Position numbers and translations under genes: made by a program
DNA from: Spirochaetia bacterium
GTDB lineage: Bacteria > Spirochaetota > Spirochaetia > Treponematales > Rectinemataceae
Direction of reading: 5' to 3'
NCBI GenBank assembly: GCA_029975555.1
Contig: JARKOY010000173.1
Span: forward strand, 1-64,000
Length of the DNA stretch: 64,000 nt
Part shown: one piece after another, positions 10,185 to 21,316 of the stretch
Numbering within the stretch: position 1 is the first letter of the stretch
Layout: each line of letters opens with the position of its first letter
The notes under the pieces: model-generated
The model's input: the letters and a program-made list of their open reading frames with translations, nothing else
Databases searched by the model: none
Told to the model about the DNA's origin: nothing

Positions 10185-13100
10185 TCAGTCGCCGAATGCC
10201 CCATCGGAATATGAGAGAGAAGTCTTTATCGCAGATATGTCTTTCCAGGTGACCGAAAGGGAGAAGGACAGATCCATCTCGTAATACGGCCGTCCGGAGC
10301 TAGGGGTGACGAGGGTGGGCCCGGCATTGACGCTCGCCGACAAGACCCAGTCGTGGGCATCGACGGAGAGTGCGAGCGAGAGCTTCTGCAATTTGAACAG
10401 CGTGCGCTGAAGCGCGCTCATGTCCCATATCGACAGCGAATCCCAGAGGTCCGAAAAAAAGTCCTTGGCATAGGCCGAGGGATCGAGGGCTCCTACCTTG
10501 GGGAGCAAAAAGGTGTAATATCGCCAGAAGGACGTATTGGCCGACGACAGGGTAAAGCTGAGCGAAAGCCCGGCGGAATTCTTGACAATGAAATTAAAGT
10601 CCGCATTGAACGTCGAATTCGTGTATTTGATCAGATTCTGAGAAAGGGAAAATGCGCCGTCAGTCTCTAAGTACCACACGACGCCGCCAGAAGAGGCCGC
10701 CTTGGGGTTAAGACGGACCACTGGTTTCCAGCTCATCGTCAACGTAGAAGGTCTGAAATAATTTGTTCCGTCCTGAACCCAGGCCCCGCTCTGGAAGGTA
10801 TAGCCGTTCGTCTTCTGGGCGAGCACGCGTGCGTAGAAGGACCATGCCTTTAGCTCTGCGCTGAGGCTCAAGGGGGCATTCGTGTCAAAATCCCACGATG
10901 CGCTCGTGGAAAAGCGGAGATCCTTGAGGGGGCTCAGCGCCGCATTGCCCGTCAAGGAGGTGGACGCGAGGTCCGCCGTAGTGCTCGATCTTGAGATCAC
11001 GTAGGCTGCGCCCACACTTGCGATGCCCGAAGAAGTGGAGGCCTGCATCGTATAGCTTTCGAGGAGGGGTGGCAGTGCGGCCTTGAAACTCAGATGGTTC
11101 GAGCTGGAGCCGAGCTTCGCGGCGAGGTCCGCGACCACGGAATGCTCGGTGATCATATCGGTGTCCCACGACATCCAATACCAGTCGTAGATGGGGTTTG
11201 CCTCGGTGCCGCTCCCATCGAGCCCGACATACTGGAGCTTGGCGATTTTCCCTGTAAACGAATATTTCACGCTCGAGCCTGAAAAAACATCCGAAGTCTT
11301 GAACGGCGACCAACTCATGTTCGTCCCCAGACTCCAGTATGCAGCGTTGTACTCGTAATCGGCGAGCTTATAGGGGTGCACCGTCGTTGGAGAACTGCGC
11401 TCGTCGTAGAGATAGGGCCTATACTGCACCTGGCCCACCATGCCCATGGACGCCTGGAACAGAAGGCCGGCGCTGTCCACGGCGTATGAGGAGTTGAGCG
11501 TCGCACTGCTGCGCGCACCGAAGAGCCAGTACCAACTCTGAAAGTCGATGTCTTCCGGATTTTTCCACGCCGTGCTGTAGAACCGATCTTCGATATAGGC
11601 GGAATTCGAGTTTGTCCAGGTGAGTGAGGCGCTCTGGCCCTTGTAAATCGTGCCAGCAAGGGAAAAACTCGTGTCGAGGGGCCGCGCATTGTAAGGGTAG
11701 AAAAAATATCTTTGTGGATCGACATTGTAGAGCTTCAATGCATTGCCGGTCAGACCCGTGGTGGAGGCGGCCTTGCTCTTCCAGTCCAAGGTCGAAGAGA
11801 GGTTGCTGAGCGAAAACGTAAATCCGCCCGCAGAAGTACGAGGGCGCCATGTCCACGAAAGGCTCGCCTTGTCTGAAAAAGAGGATCGCTGGCTTATGCT
11901 CGACGTCGAGCCGCTCCCAAAGATGGAAAAAAAATCGTAGGATTCACTGCGGTCCAAAAAATCTTGCTCGACAAAGGGGTCGGAATAGAAAGGCAGACTC
12001 ACCTTCCATGTGAGCCCGCTCGTAGTATGCTTCGATGAAGCTTCGAAGTTCGCCACGATTCTCACCGGTAGATCGATGGAGCCGAAGACCCACCGGTTCC
12101 AGACCGAGGCATAGCCGCCGGCAGCGTCGAAGGGCGAATAATACCCCGTCGATTCGGAAAAAATCGAACGCGAAAGGCCGGCGGCCGCAAGCCACGACAG
12201 GTTGATCGGAAAGCTGTCGGCAGCCTTTCCTCTCAACCCCGCGAACAGCCCCAAAGATGAATATGCGTCGGCCAATACCGCGATCGTCGGCTGATCGGCC
12301 TTTTCCCGCGAGGGCTGCGTCTTCGATATATACGTACCGAATGATCCCAGAGCGCCTTGCGTTATCGACAGCGCAGAAGAATTCTTGCTTTCCGTACTCT
12401 GCTGCGTACCGGAAAGATACGTCGTCGTCTGGACGAACCCGCCAGTGCGCGAGCGGTATCCCACTACTGGATGGAACATCGAGGCCTTGGACGGATAATA
12501 GAAAAAAGGCAGCCAGAGCACGGGGATTTTCCCGACATACAGCGTCGCATTGGCGACGGCCCAGTCGCCCGAATCGAAGAGCCATATCTTCTTTGCCCGC
12601 AGCACATAGTGGGGATCGATCGCATCACAGGCGGTCAGGGAACCTTCGGCCAGAGTGAGTACCTCATTCGACCTCGAGACGAGAGCGCCGAAATGCACGA
12701 TTAATGTGCGGCTCTCCGTGCCCGTCGGCTCCATATTGAACGAGCCGTCGACAAAGACGCCCGAGTAATCGTCGAGATTGACTGCGATGGTCTGTCCCTT
12801 GTACGTGTCGGTCCTCGACGTGGACTCGCGGGTATACTCCACGTCCCCCGTGGCCTTGACTTCCCTTGTGTCCCGACTGTAGACGAGGTAGTGGGCCTTG
12901 ATTCTGTGCACCGTTCCCTCGGCGTCGACGAAGCGGATGTCCAAAGGGCCCTGCAGACGGATCTCCTTTGTTCCGTTCTCGAGCGTAAAGTACTCCGCGC
13001 TGGCCGCCCGCTCGATACTCATGGTCACATCGCCCTGACTCTTTATGACTGGGGCAAAACCGAAATGTGCATAGAGACGGGCCCTCAGTTCATCCGCGCC

Positions 13101-13307
13101 TCCCTCGGCCGACAGTCCGTACTCCTTGGCCATATCCCGCAGTTCATAGAGCGTGGCGGAAGCAATCCTGAAGCGGAGCGTCCTGTTCGCCAGATCCTCG
13201 GTCGACACCCCCGCAGGCCCGGACGTCCCGCCTGTGCCGCTCTCCTGGGCCGAGAGCGGCACAAGGAGTCCAAGGAGCACGATCAGCATGCCAAGTATGC
13301 GCCTCAT
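10185..13307 (-). CDS. LptD/OstA-like outer-membrane protein with signal peptide
   Basis: 1040 aa; N-terminal signal peptide, OstA-like beta region (VEYTRESTSRTDTYKGQTIAVNLDDYSGVFVDG), long aromatic-rich beta-strand C-terminus. Confidence 0.65.
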   Translation of the reverse strand: MRRILGMLIVLLGLLVPLSAQESGTGGTSGPAGVSTEDLANRTLRFRIASATLYELRDMAKEYGLSAEGGADELRARLYAHFGFAPVIKSQGDVTMSIERAASAEYFTLENGTKEIRLQGPLDIRFVDAEGTVHRIKAHYLVYSRDTREVKATGDVEYTRESTSRTDTYKGQTIAVNLDDYSGVFVDGSFNMEPTGTESRTLIVHFGALVSRSNEVLTLAEGSLTACDAIDPHYVLRAKKIWLFDSGDWAVANATLYVGKIPVLWLPFFYYPSKASMFHPVVGYRSRTGGFVQTTTYLSGTQQSTESKNSSALSITQGALGSFGTYISKTQPSREKADQPTIAVLADAYSSLGLFAGLRGKAADSFPINLSWLAAAGLSRSIFSESTGYYSPFDAAGGYASVWNRWVFGSIDLPVRIVANFEASSKHTTSGLTWKVSLPFYSDPFVEQDFLDRSESYDFFSIFGSGSTSSISQRSSFSDKASLSWTWRPRTSAGGFTFSLSNLSSTLDWKSKAASTTGLTGNALKLYNVDPQRYFFYPYNARPLDTSFSLAGTIYKGQSASLTWTNSNSAYIEDRFYSTAWKNPEDIDFQSWYWLFGARSSATLNSSYAVDSAGLLFQASMGMVGQVQYRPYLYDERSSPTTVHPYKLADYEYNAAYWSLGTNMSWSPFKTSDVFSGSSVKYSFTGKIAKLQYVGLDGSGTEANPIYDWYWMSWDTDMITEHSVVADLAAKLGSSSNHLSFKAALPPLLESYTMQASTSSGIASVGAAYVISRSSTTADLASTSLTGNAALSPLKDLRFSTSASWDFDTNAPLSLSAELKAWSFYARVLAQKTNGYTFQSGAWVQDGTNYFRPSTLTMSWKPVVRLNPKAASSGGVVWYLETDGAFSLSQNLIKYTNSTFNADFNFIVKNSAGLSLSFTLSSANTSFWRYYTFLLPKVGALDPSAYAKDFFSDLWDSLSIWDMSALQRTLFKLQKLSLALSVDAHDWVLSASVNAGPTLVTPSSGRPYYEMDLSFSLSVTWKDISAIKTSLSYSDGAFGD

Positions 13308-13361
13308 TCCCTAGTATCGTATATGGAAGAGCGAAGAATTGGCAAGAATCCCCAAAAACTT

Positions 13362-16205
13362 TTAGGCGCGGAGCATGGGCCGCAAGTACTGGCCGGTGTA
13401 GGATGCCGGGCACGCAGCGATATCTTCCGGCGTGCCCTCGGCCACGATCATGCCTCCCTTGTCTCCTCCTTCGGGCCCTAGGTCGATGACCCAATCCGCC
13501 TGCTTGATGATGTCGAGGTTGTGCTCGATCATCACCACGGTGTTGCCGCTGTCGACCAGGCGATGGATCACTTCGAGCAGCTGGCGCACATCGGCAAAAT
13601 GCAAGCCCGTGGTCGGCTCGTCGAGAAAATAAAGCGTGCGGCCCGTGGCCCGCCTCGCAAGCTCGAGCGACAGCTTGACCCTCTGCGCCTCTCCTCCGGA
13701 GAGGGTCAGTGCGGACTGGCCGAGGCGGATGTAGCCCAGCCCCACATCGAGCATGGTTTGCAGCTTGTGTGCGATGGATGGCACGTGCGCGAAGAATTCA
13801 CAGGCTTCCTCCACGGTCATGTTGAGCACATCGGCGATATTCTTGCCTTTGAATCGCACATCGAGCGTGTCGGCGTTGAAGCGCTTGCCGTGGCACACTT
13901 CGCAGGTTATGTAGACATCCGGGAGGAAATTCATCTCGATTTTGATCGTGCCGTCGCCTTGGCAGTGCTCGCAGCGGCCGCCTTTGACGTTGAAGCTGAA
14001 ACGACCGGGCTTCCATCCACGGGCTTTCGATTCGGGAAGGCTGGCAAAGAGCTCGCGGATGTGGGTAAAAACGCCCACGTAGGTCGCCGGGTTTGAACGC
14101 GGCGTCCTTCCGATGGGACTCTGGTCGATGTTGATGATCTTGTCGATGTGCTCGAGCCCCTCCAGCTTCTCATAGGCTCCTTCTTTGAGAGAAGAATGCA
14201 TGATGCGGTTGGAGATGGCCGGATAGAGCACGTCCGACAGCAGCGTGCTTTTGCCCGACCCCGACACTCCGGTGATGCAGACGAATTTCCCAAGGGGAAT
14301 CTTGACGTCGATATTCTTAAGGTTGTGCTCGCGCGCCCCCCTCAGCACGACGGCAGCACCGTTCCCTTTTCGGCGCACCTTGGGCACCTCGATCTTGAGC
14401 GCACCTGCAAGATATTGTCCGGTAAGGCTTTGTGGGTTTGCAATAACTTCTGGGACCGTTCCGCAGGCGACAACGTAGCCGCCATGTTCGCCCGCACCAG
14501 GCCCAAGGTCGACGAGATAATCCGCGGTGCGGAGGGTCTGCTCGTCGTGTTCGACGACGAGCAGCGTATTTCCGAGGTCGCGGAGATAGGTGAGCGTGTC
14601 GATGAGGCGCTGATTGTCGCGCTGGTGCAGGCCGATCGAAGGTTCGTCGAGGATGTAGAGCACGCCGACGAGCGAACTGCCGATCTGCGTGGCGAGCCTG
14701 ATCCGCTGCGCCTCGCCGCCCGAAAGGGTCGAAGCCTTGCGCTCGAGCGTCAGATAATCGAGGCCCACGTTGCGCAAAAACCCCAGGCGCGCGACGATCT
14801 CCTTCAAGATCAGCCTCGAAATTTGAAGTTCGGTGTCGGAAAGCCTGAGCGATTCGAAGAACTTCACCGACTCGCCGATGGTCATGCAGGTGAGCTCGTA
14901 AATATTCCTCCCCCCCACGGTGACGGCGAGCGCCTCTGGTCTGAGTCGTTTGCCGTGACAGACCTCGCACTCTTTTTCGACCATGAAGGACTCAAACCAG
15001 TCCTTGATGTCGTCGCTCGAAGTCTCCATGTAGCGGCGGCGCATGTCCGCCAAAATTCCTGGAAATTTCGCCTGATACTCGAAGTGGCCCGTCTTGTCCC
15101 TGTTGTCGTAGCGGACGTGAATATCGTCGTCGCTGCCGTAGAGTATGGCATGCATCACGTCCTCAGGGAGTTTGTCAAAAGGCGTGTTCAGGCTGAAGTG
15201 AAAGTGGTGCGCCAGCGCCTCAAAGCGCGAACGATTCCATGCGGACTGCGGGTTGTAGGGCAGGCAGCCGCCTTCGTTGAACGACAGGCTCTTGTCGGGA
15301 ATGATGAGGTCCGGATCGAACTCCATGTTCATGCCCAGTCCGCCGCAGGCGGGACAGGCGCCCTGGGGTGCGTTGAACGAAAAAAGTCGCGGCTCCATTT
15401 CTGGAAGGGAAATTCCGCACACAGGACAGGCACCCTTCTGGCTGAAGAATTCTTCTTTCTGCTGTCCATCGGTTTCCCGAATGACCGTCACGATACCGTC
15501 GGCGATGCCGAGGGCGGTCTCCACCGCCTCGGCGACGCGGCGCCTGCTCTCCTCCGCAAGCCGGATGCGGTCGACGACAAGCTCGATGGTGTGCTTTTTC
15601 TGTTTCTCCAAGCTGGGGGGCGCCTCGAGATCGACGAATTCTCTGTCGACCCGGGCGCGCAGAAATCCCTGTTTCAGTGCGTCATCGAGCACTTTTCTGT
15701 GTTCGCCCTTCTGCGCCCTTATCACCGGGGCGAGCACCTGCAGTTTGGTGCCGCTCGGCCACGACAGGATGACATCGAGAATCTGGTCCACGCTCTGCTC
15801 GCGGATCTCGCGCCCGCAGGACGGACAGTGCGGCACCCCGATGCGCGCAAACAAGAGGCGCAGATAATCGTAAATTTCCGTGACGGTTCCTACGGTCGAG
15901 CGCGGATTGCGCGTCGTCGTCTTCTGTTCGATGGAGATCGCAGGCGAAAGCCCCTCGATATAATCCACGTCGGGCTTATCCATTTTCCCCAGAAATTGCC
16001 TGGCATAGGCGGAGAGCGATTCCACGTAGCGGCGCTGACCTTCGGCGAAGATCGTGTCGAAGGCGAGAGAACTTTTGCCCGAGCCCGAAAGCCCCGAAAT
16101 GACGATGAGCTTGTTTCTGGGCAATTCAAGGTCGATATTTTTTAAGTTATGTTCCCGCGCACCTTTGATGATGAGCTTTTCCATGACGACGCAATCATAC
16201 TCCAA
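13362..16205 (-). CDS. uvrA: Excinuclease ABC subunit A
   Basis: 947 aa; [58 protein letters not shown]; two ABC ATPase modules, zinc-finger CxxC motifs. Confidence 0.97.
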   Translation of the reverse strand: MEYDCVVMEKLIIKGAREHNLKNIDLELPRNKLIVISGLSGSGKSSLAFDTIFAEGQRRYVESLSAYARQFLGKMDKPDVDYIEGLSPAISIEQKTTTRNPRSTVGTVTEIYDYLRLLFARIGVPHCPSCGREIREQSVDQILDVILSWPSGTKLQVLAPVIRAQKGEHRKVLDDALKQGFLRARVDREFVDLEAPPSLEKQKKHTIELVVDRIRLAEESRRRVAEAVETALGIADGIVTVIRETDGQQKEEFFSQKGACPVCGISLPEMEPRLFSFNAPQGACPACGGLGMNMEFDPDLIIPDKSLSFNEGGCLPYNPQSAWNRSRFEALAHHFHFSLNTPFDKLPEDVMHAILYGSDDDIHVRYDNRDKTGHFEYQAKFPGILADMRRRYMETSSDDIKDWFESFMVEKECEVCHGKRLRPEALAVTVGGRNIYELTCMTIGESVKFFESLRLSDTELQISRLILKEIVARLGFLRNVGLDYLTLERKASTLSGGEAQRIRLATQIGSSLVGVLYILDEPSIGLHQRDNQRLIDTLTYLRDLGNTLLVVEHDEQTLRTADYLVDLGPGAGEHGGYVVACGTVPEVIANPQSLTGQYLAGALKIEVPKVRRKGNGAAVVLRGAREHNLKNIDVKIPLGKFVCITGVSGSGKSTLLSDVLYPAISNRIMHSSLKEGAYEKLEGLEHIDKIINIDQSPIGRTPRSNPATYVGVFTHIRELFASLPESKARGWKPGRFSFNVKGGRCEHCQGDGTIKIEMNFLPDVYITCEVCHGKRFNADTLDVRFKGKNIADVLNMTVEEACEFFAHVPSIAHKLQTMLDVGLGYIRLGQSALTLSGGEAQRVKLSLELARRATGRTLYFLDEPTTGLHFADVRQLLEVIHRLVDSGNTVVMIEHNLDIIKQADWVIDLGPEGGDKGGMIVAEGTPEDIAACPASYTGQYLRPMLRA

Positions 16206-16321
16206 GCCTCAAGAGAAGGACAAGTATGCTTGACGGATGTATAGCATTTTTAACCGTTCGGCAGGTGGCCTGAAAGAGGCCCCGCACACCTTCTTCCTTG
16301 AGGCTGCGCCCAGATGTTCGC

Positions 16322-17428
16322 TTAGACGTTGAACTTGAAGAACATGATGTCGCCGTCCTGGACAACATAGTCGCGCCCTTCCTGGCGCATTCTCCCTGCC
16401 GCGCGGACGGCCGCCTCCGAGCCATACTGGATGAGGTCTTCATAGTGGTACACTTCTGCCTTGATGAATCCCTTTTCGAAATCGCTGTGGATGACGCCGG
16501 CCGCCGTCGGCGCCTTGTCGCCTGCACGGATGGTCCAGGCGCGGCACTCGTCTTCGCCTGCGGTGAAGAAGGTTCTGAGGCCCAAAAGCCTGTAGGCCGC
16601 ATGCGCGAGCGAGGCGAGACCCGGCTCCTTAAGCCCTATGTCCTCCAGAAATGCCGCCCTCTCGGCCGGGTCTTCGATGTCGGCGAGCTCAGCCTCGAAC
16701 TTGCCGCAGATGACCACGGCCTCCGAGCCTTGTCTCTCGGCAATCTTTTTTACGATATCGACATAGGCGTTCCCACGGACGCCCGACTCGTCGACGTTGC
16801 ACACGAAGAGCTCTCTTTTGAGCGTGATGAGAAAGCTGCGCCTTGCGACTTCGCTCTCCTCTGGCTCGAGGCAGACCGTAAACGCGGGCCTCCCCTCTTC
16901 GAGCGCCGGCCTGATCTTGCTGAGCACGGCGATCTCTTTTTCGGTGTCTTTTTTGAGATTCGGATCCTGCACTTTTAGCTGCCGGCCAAGCTTTTCGAGC
17001 CTTTTGTCGAGGCTGTCCAGATCGGCGAGGGCGAGCTCTGTGTGAATCACCTCGATATCGTCGGCTGGGTCTACCCTGCCCGCCACGTGGACGACATCCG
17101 GATCGTCGAAGCAGCGCACGACGTGGGCGATCATGCCCACCTCGCGGATGTGCGAGAGGAACTGGTTGCCGAGACCTTCGCCCTTCGATGCCCCCTTCAC
17201 CAGCCCCGCGATGTCCACAAATTCGACCACCGCCGGCACCCTTCGCTTCGGTTTGAATATCTCGCAGAGGCGGTCGAGACGCTTGTCGGGAAGCGGCACG
17301 ATGCCGAAATTTGGATCGATCGTACAGAAGGGGTAATTCGCCGCTTCTGCCTTCGCCCTCGTGAGCGCCGAAAAGATGGTCGACTTCCCCACATTGGGCA
17401 AGCCGACGATTCCGCAGTTCAGTGGCAT
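16322..17428 (-). CDS. ychF: Ribosome-binding ATPase YchF
   Basis: MPLNCGIVGLPNVGKSTIFSALTRAKAEAANYPFCTIDPN; C-terminal TGS domain. Confidence 0.95.
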   Translation of the reverse strand: MPLNCGIVGLPNVGKSTIFSALTRAKAEAANYPFCTIDPNFGIVPLPDKRLDRLCEIFKPKRRVPAVVEFVDIAGLVKGASKGEGLGNQFLSHIREVGMIAHVVRCFDDPDVVHVAGRVDPADDIEVIHTELALADLDSLDKRLEKLGRQLKVQDPNLKKDTEKEIAVLSKIRPALEEGRPAFTVCLEPEESEVARRSFLITLKRELFVCNVDESGVRGNAYVDIVKKIAERQGSEAVVICGKFEAELADIEDPAERAAFLEDIGLKEPGLASLAHAAYRLLGLRTFFTAGEDECRAWTIRAGDKAPTAAGVIHSDFEKGFIKAEVYHYEDLIQYGSEAAVRAAGRMRQEGRDYVVQDGDIMFFKFNV

Positions 17429-17629
17429 ATCGACAATCCTTGTAGTTACCTATTTCTTGTTATGCGTCATTTTTCAGAGTATACTACTCTCCGAAATGCG
17501 ACAAGGGCAGGGCCCAGGCTGTTTCATATATTGAAACAACATTACTCAATTCTGAAATCATATATTTACGGATCGCAGGAATTGGAGTACGATATGCCGG
17601 ACCACCCCACCAACAAGGAGGATCGATCG

Positions 17630-18904
17630 ATGCAGGACCTCTCTGTCTACCTCTCGGCCAATGCCCGCACCATGAAAAAATCGGTTATCCGCGAGCTGCT
17701 CAAACTCACGAATCAGCCCGACATCATTTCCTTTGCCGGCGGACTCCCAGCTCCCGAGACCTTTCCGGTCGAAGAGCTCCGTGAGGCGACCGACCGCGTC
17801 TTCAGGCAATACGGCGACAAGATCCTCCAATACGGCACGACAGAAGGGGACAATGATCTTAAGGCACAGCTCGTCGCGTACGAGACGGCACAGGGTCTCT
17901 CCCTCGGTCCACAGAATCTTCTCATAACTTCGGCCAGTCAGCAGGCCCTCGACATGCTGCCTAAACTCTTCCTCGATCCCGGCGACTACGTCATCGCTGG
18001 ACGCCCCACCTATGTCGGCGCAATCCAGGCCATTCAGTCGTACCAGGGCAGAGTGCTCGGCATTCCATTCAGCAGCGCCAACGACGGCTTCGATATGGTC
18101 GAGCTCGAAAAGCGCTATGCGCGCGCAGTCGGTCAAAAGAAGCGCATAAAATACATCTACGTCATCCCAGACTTTCAGAACCCTTCTGGCATCTGTTGGA
18201 GCCTGGAAAAACGCAGGGCCCTCATCGAGTTCGCGTACCGAGAAAACCTCTTCATCGTAGAAGATGCGCCATACCGCGAAATTCGTTTTTTGGGAGAGCC
18301 GATAGACTCTCTTTACAAGCTGGAACAGCAGATGCAGAACCGCGGCATCGTCATCAACCTCAAGACGTTTTCCAAGATCCTCGCGCCAGGAACCCGCATC
18401 GGGTGGGTCATCGCCCGAGAGGACGTCATTCAGAAGATGGTCGTCGCCAAGCAGGCGATGGACCTGTGCACCAGCGTGCTCACCCAGAAAATGATCGCGG
18501 AATTCATGGCCACCGGAAAACTCAAAAGCATCATCGCGCGCACCTGCGGCATCTACCGCGAAAAACGCAACTTCATGCTGGAGAAGTTCGAAACCTACAT
18601 GCCGAAACGCTTCGACCTCACGTGGACGAAGCCTGAAGGCGGACTCTTTCTCTGGCTCTCGCTGCCGCACTACATCGACACGGACAAAATGTTCTACAAG
18701 GCCATCGAGAAGAAAGTCGCCTACGTCGTAGGCAGCGCCTTTTACTTCGACGACCCAGAAACAAACTCGATGCGCATCAACTTCTCGTATTCCAGCTTTG
18801 AACAGATCGAAGAGGGAGTAAAGCGCCTCGCCGATACGATACGCGAAGAGATTGAAGCGCATGAGTCGGGCCCGCGCGGCCAGACAGCCCCAGAAGACAT
18901 ATAA
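17630..18904 (+). CDS. PLP-dependent aminotransferase, class I/II (LysN/ARO8-like)
   Basis: MQDLSVYLSANARTMKKSVIRELLKLTNQPDIISFAGGLPAPETFP...; TFSKILAPGTRIGW PLP-lysine motif. ATG at 17630 chosen because AAGGAG lies just upstream; the reported ORF extends to 17042. Confidence 0.85.
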   Translation: MQDLSVYLSANARTMKKSVIRELLKLTNQPDIISFAGGLPAPETFPVEELREATDRVFRQYGDKILQYGTTEGDNDLKAQLVAYETAQGLSLGPQNLLITSASQQALDMLPKLFLDPGDYVIAGRPTYVGAIQAIQSYQGRVLGIPFSSANDGFDMVELEKRYARAVGQKKRIKYIYVIPDFQNPSGICWSLEKRRALIEFAYRENLFIVEDAPYREIRFLGEPIDSLYKLEQQMQNRGIVINLKTFSKILAPGTRIGWVIAREDVIQKMVVAKQAMDLCTSVLTQKMIAEFMATGKLKSIIARTCGIYREKRNFMLEKFETYMPKRFDLTWTKPEGGLFLWLSLPHYIDTDKMFYKAIEKKVAYVVGSAFYFDDPETNSMRINFSYSSFEQIEEGVKRLADTIREEIEAHESGPRGQTAPEDI

Positions 18905-19067
18905 GGTTGGCGGGCCCCAGGACGCAGTGACAAACCATATAAGCTTTTTAAATCATTAAATTTGCTTAAATATTATTTTTTGTTATGGCTCTGTATTGCC
19001 GCCCCATGCAGAAAATCGCTATTTTCTCACCGGAATACTCCTAAATTTCTGATTCTGGAGCAGCAGC

Positions 19068-19805
19068 ATGCCTATTATCCAATTGCGCAGTGTAAAAAAA
19101 GATTACTTTCTCGGGAAAGTGATCGTCCCGGCGGTGAAGGGCATATCGTTCTCGATCGAGCGCGGCGATTTTGTGTCGATCGCGGGCCCTTCTGGTTCCG
19201 GAAAATCGACCATCCTCAACATGATAGGGCTGATAGACACTCCTACTTCGGGCGAGGTCATCATCGACGGGAAAAACACCAAGGGTCTGTCCGACCAAGA
19301 GCTCACCCGCTTCCGCCACGAAGTCCTCGGCTTCATCTTTCAGTCCTTCAACCTCATCCCCGTACTGAACGTGTGGGAAAACATCGAGTTTCCTCTGCTG
19401 CTCGGCAAGACCCGTGTTCCTAAAAACGAATGGAAAAGCTGGATCGATTTTCTCATCGGAGAAGTGGGGCTGGGAGACTGGCGCGCGCACAAGCCCAACG
19501 AACTCTCCGGTGGCCAGCGCCAGAGGGTGGCCATCGCGCGCGCCCTCGTAACCAAGCCCTCCATCGTGCTCGCCGACGAGCCCACCGCGAACCTCGACTC
19601 GGCGACCGGCGAGCAGATCATCGACCTCATGAAGAAGATCAACCGAGAAATCCAGACGACCTTCATCTTCTCCACGCACGACGCCAAGATCGTCAACATC
19701 GCGGACCACATCATCCGACTCCGCGACGGAACCATCATCGAAAACAGGCGCAACGGCGAGGATGTCGCCGAGGAAGGTGCCGTCGATACACCGGTGGAGG
19801 ACTGA
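19068..19805 (+). CDS. ABC transporter ATP-binding protein, LolD/MacB type
   Basis: 245 aa; GPSGSGKSTILNMIGLIDTPTSGEV, LSGGQRQRVAIARALVTKPSIVLADEPTANLD. Confidence 0.93.
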   Translation: MPIIQLRSVKKDYFLGKVIVPAVKGISFSIERGDFVSIAGPSGSGKSTILNMIGLIDTPTSGEVIIDGKNTKGLSDQELTRFRHEVLGFIFQSFNLIPVLNVWENIEFPLLLGKTRVPKNEWKSWIDFLIGEVGLGDWRAHKPNELSGGQRQRVAIARALVTKPSIVLADEPTANLDSATGEQIIDLMKKINREIQTTFIFSTHDAKIVNIADHIIRLRDGTIIENRRNGEDVAEEGAVDTPVED

Positions 19806-19807
19806 CC

Positions 19808-21307
19808 ATGCCCGTCATCCTCAGAATGGCCTTCCGCAACATTAGGGAACACAGGTCCAAAAGCCTCATCATTGGCATTCTTCTGGCACTTGGAGCCATG
19901 ATCCTGGTCGTGGGGACGGCGTTCATCAATGCTTCGGAGGCAGGCATCCGCTCCACGTTCTCCGACGTCTACACCGGCGATGTTTTCATCTCCGGCATCT
20001 CCAGCGAAGGCCCCGTGTCGCTGTTCGGCGTGACATCTCCTGGGGGCATGGCGCAGACACCCATCATCCCCGACTACGAAAAGGTCATGGCCATCGTCAC
20101 ATCGACGCCGCACCTCGCGAAGACTTCCTCGCTCGCGACCGGGTTCGCCATGGTGACGCGCGAAGAATCTTCTCTTCCTAAGGACGCCTCGAAGAGCGAA
20201 ACGCAGCCCCAGGATCGATTCCTCTTCCTGTTTGGAGTCGATGCTGCCTCGTACTGGGACCTCTTCGACGCCGTCGACATCGTCGCAGGCGAAAAACTTA
20301 AGCAAGGGCAGGAAGGGCTCATGATCAGCGAGGCACAACTTGGCAAGCTCTCGGCCTGGCTGGGCAGACCCCTCTCGGTAGGAAACACGCTTCTCATTCA
20401 AGGTTTCTCCTCGATCGGCTTCAGGCTGAGAGAGCTGCCGATCGTCGGCATTTTCCGCCTCAAGAATCAGGGCGCCTCGCCGGAACAGCTCGCGTACATC
20501 GACATAGAATCTCTGCGCGTCATGAGCGGCATGACCGTAGGGGCGAACGAGCCGATACAGCTCAAGCCTGAAGAGACGAGCATGCTTTCGGCGAACGACG
20601 CCGACGCCCTCTTCGGCGAGGATGTGCTCGTCACTTCGGAGACTTCCACGCATTTCGACGTCAACTCGATCGCGGCGGAGTTGTCCAAGCCTGGCGCGGT
20701 CGACCCGCTGAAGGCCGACGAGGGAGCATGGCAATTCATAGTAGGAAAAGTGGACTCGCCCAGAAATGTCGATCGCGTCATCGCCTCGCTCAATCAGACC
20801 TTTGCCAAGCAAGGCATCCAGGCGATTGCAGGCAACTGGCAGAAGGCTTCCGGCCCCTATGGACAGTCGGTGGATGTCGTCAGAATCGTCTTCGCGGTCG
20901 CCATCCTCATCCTATCGATCGTCGCGGTCATCATCATAATGAATACCTTCCTCATTTCAGTGATCGAGAGGACGAGCGAAATAGGCACGATGCGCGCAAT
21001 CGGAGCAGGCAAGGGTTTTGTGCAGCGGATGTTCGCAGCCGAGGCCGTAGTGCTCGCTGCGGTATCGGCGTCGATCGGAGCAGCCCTCGGCCTTGTGGTC
21101 ACGGCGCTGCTGAGGGCCCTCCACATCGAGGCGACCAACCAGTTTTTCCTCGTCCTCTTCGGCGGCAAATACATGAACCCTGTGGCCACCGGAGGGAACG
21201 TGCTTATGGCAATACTGGCGATGGTTCTGGTGGGGTTCATCGCCCACCTCTATCCCGTCTCCCTGGCACTGAAGATACAGCCAGTCAGAGCGATGCAGGA
21301 AGAATAG
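19808..21307 (+). CDS. FtsX-like/LolC-type ABC transporter permease
   Basis: Starts ATGCCCGTCATCCTCAGAATG two nt after the ATPase; large extracytoplasmic region; C-terminal TMs with SVIERTSEIGTMRAIGAGKGFVQRMFAAEA motif. Confidence 0.88.
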   Translation: MPVILRMAFRNIREHRSKSLIIGILLALGAMILVVGTAFINASEAGIRSTFSDVYTGDVFISGISSEGPVSLFGVTSPGGMAQTPIIPDYEKVMAIVTSTPHLAKTSSLATGFAMVTREESSLPKDASKSETQPQDRFLFLFGVDAASYWDLFDAVDIVAGEKLKQGQEGLMISEAQLGKLSAWLGRPLSVGNTLLIQGFSSIGFRLRELPIVGIFRLKNQGASPEQLAYIDIESLRVMSGMTVGANEPIQLKPEETSMLSANDADALFGEDVLVTSETSTHFDVNSIAAELSKPGAVDPLKADEGAWQFIVGKVDSPRNVDRVIASLNQTFAKQGIQAIAGNWQKASGPYGQSVDVVRIVFAVAILILSIVAVIIIMNTFLISVIERTSEIGTMRAIGAGKGFVQRMFAAEAVVLAAVSASIGAALGLVVTALLRALHIEATNQFFLVLFGGKYMNPVATGGNVLMAILAMVLVGFIAHLYPVSLALKIQPVRAMQEE

Positions 21308-21316
21308 GAGGAGCAC

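Noticed and set aside
14148-16145. 665-aa plus-strand ORF antisense to uvrA
   Set aside because: Same shadow-ORF effect; uvrA on the minus strand is complete and conserved.
17042-17629. N-terminal extension of the aminotransferase ORF back to 17042
   Set aside because: The extension overlaps ychF antisense; a good RBS precedes ATG 17630 and homology starts there.
19340-20812. 490-aa minus-strand ORF over the ABC ATPase/permease
   Set aside because: Crosses two well-supported plus-strand genes; low-complexity Arg/Glu/Asp composition typical of antisense translation.
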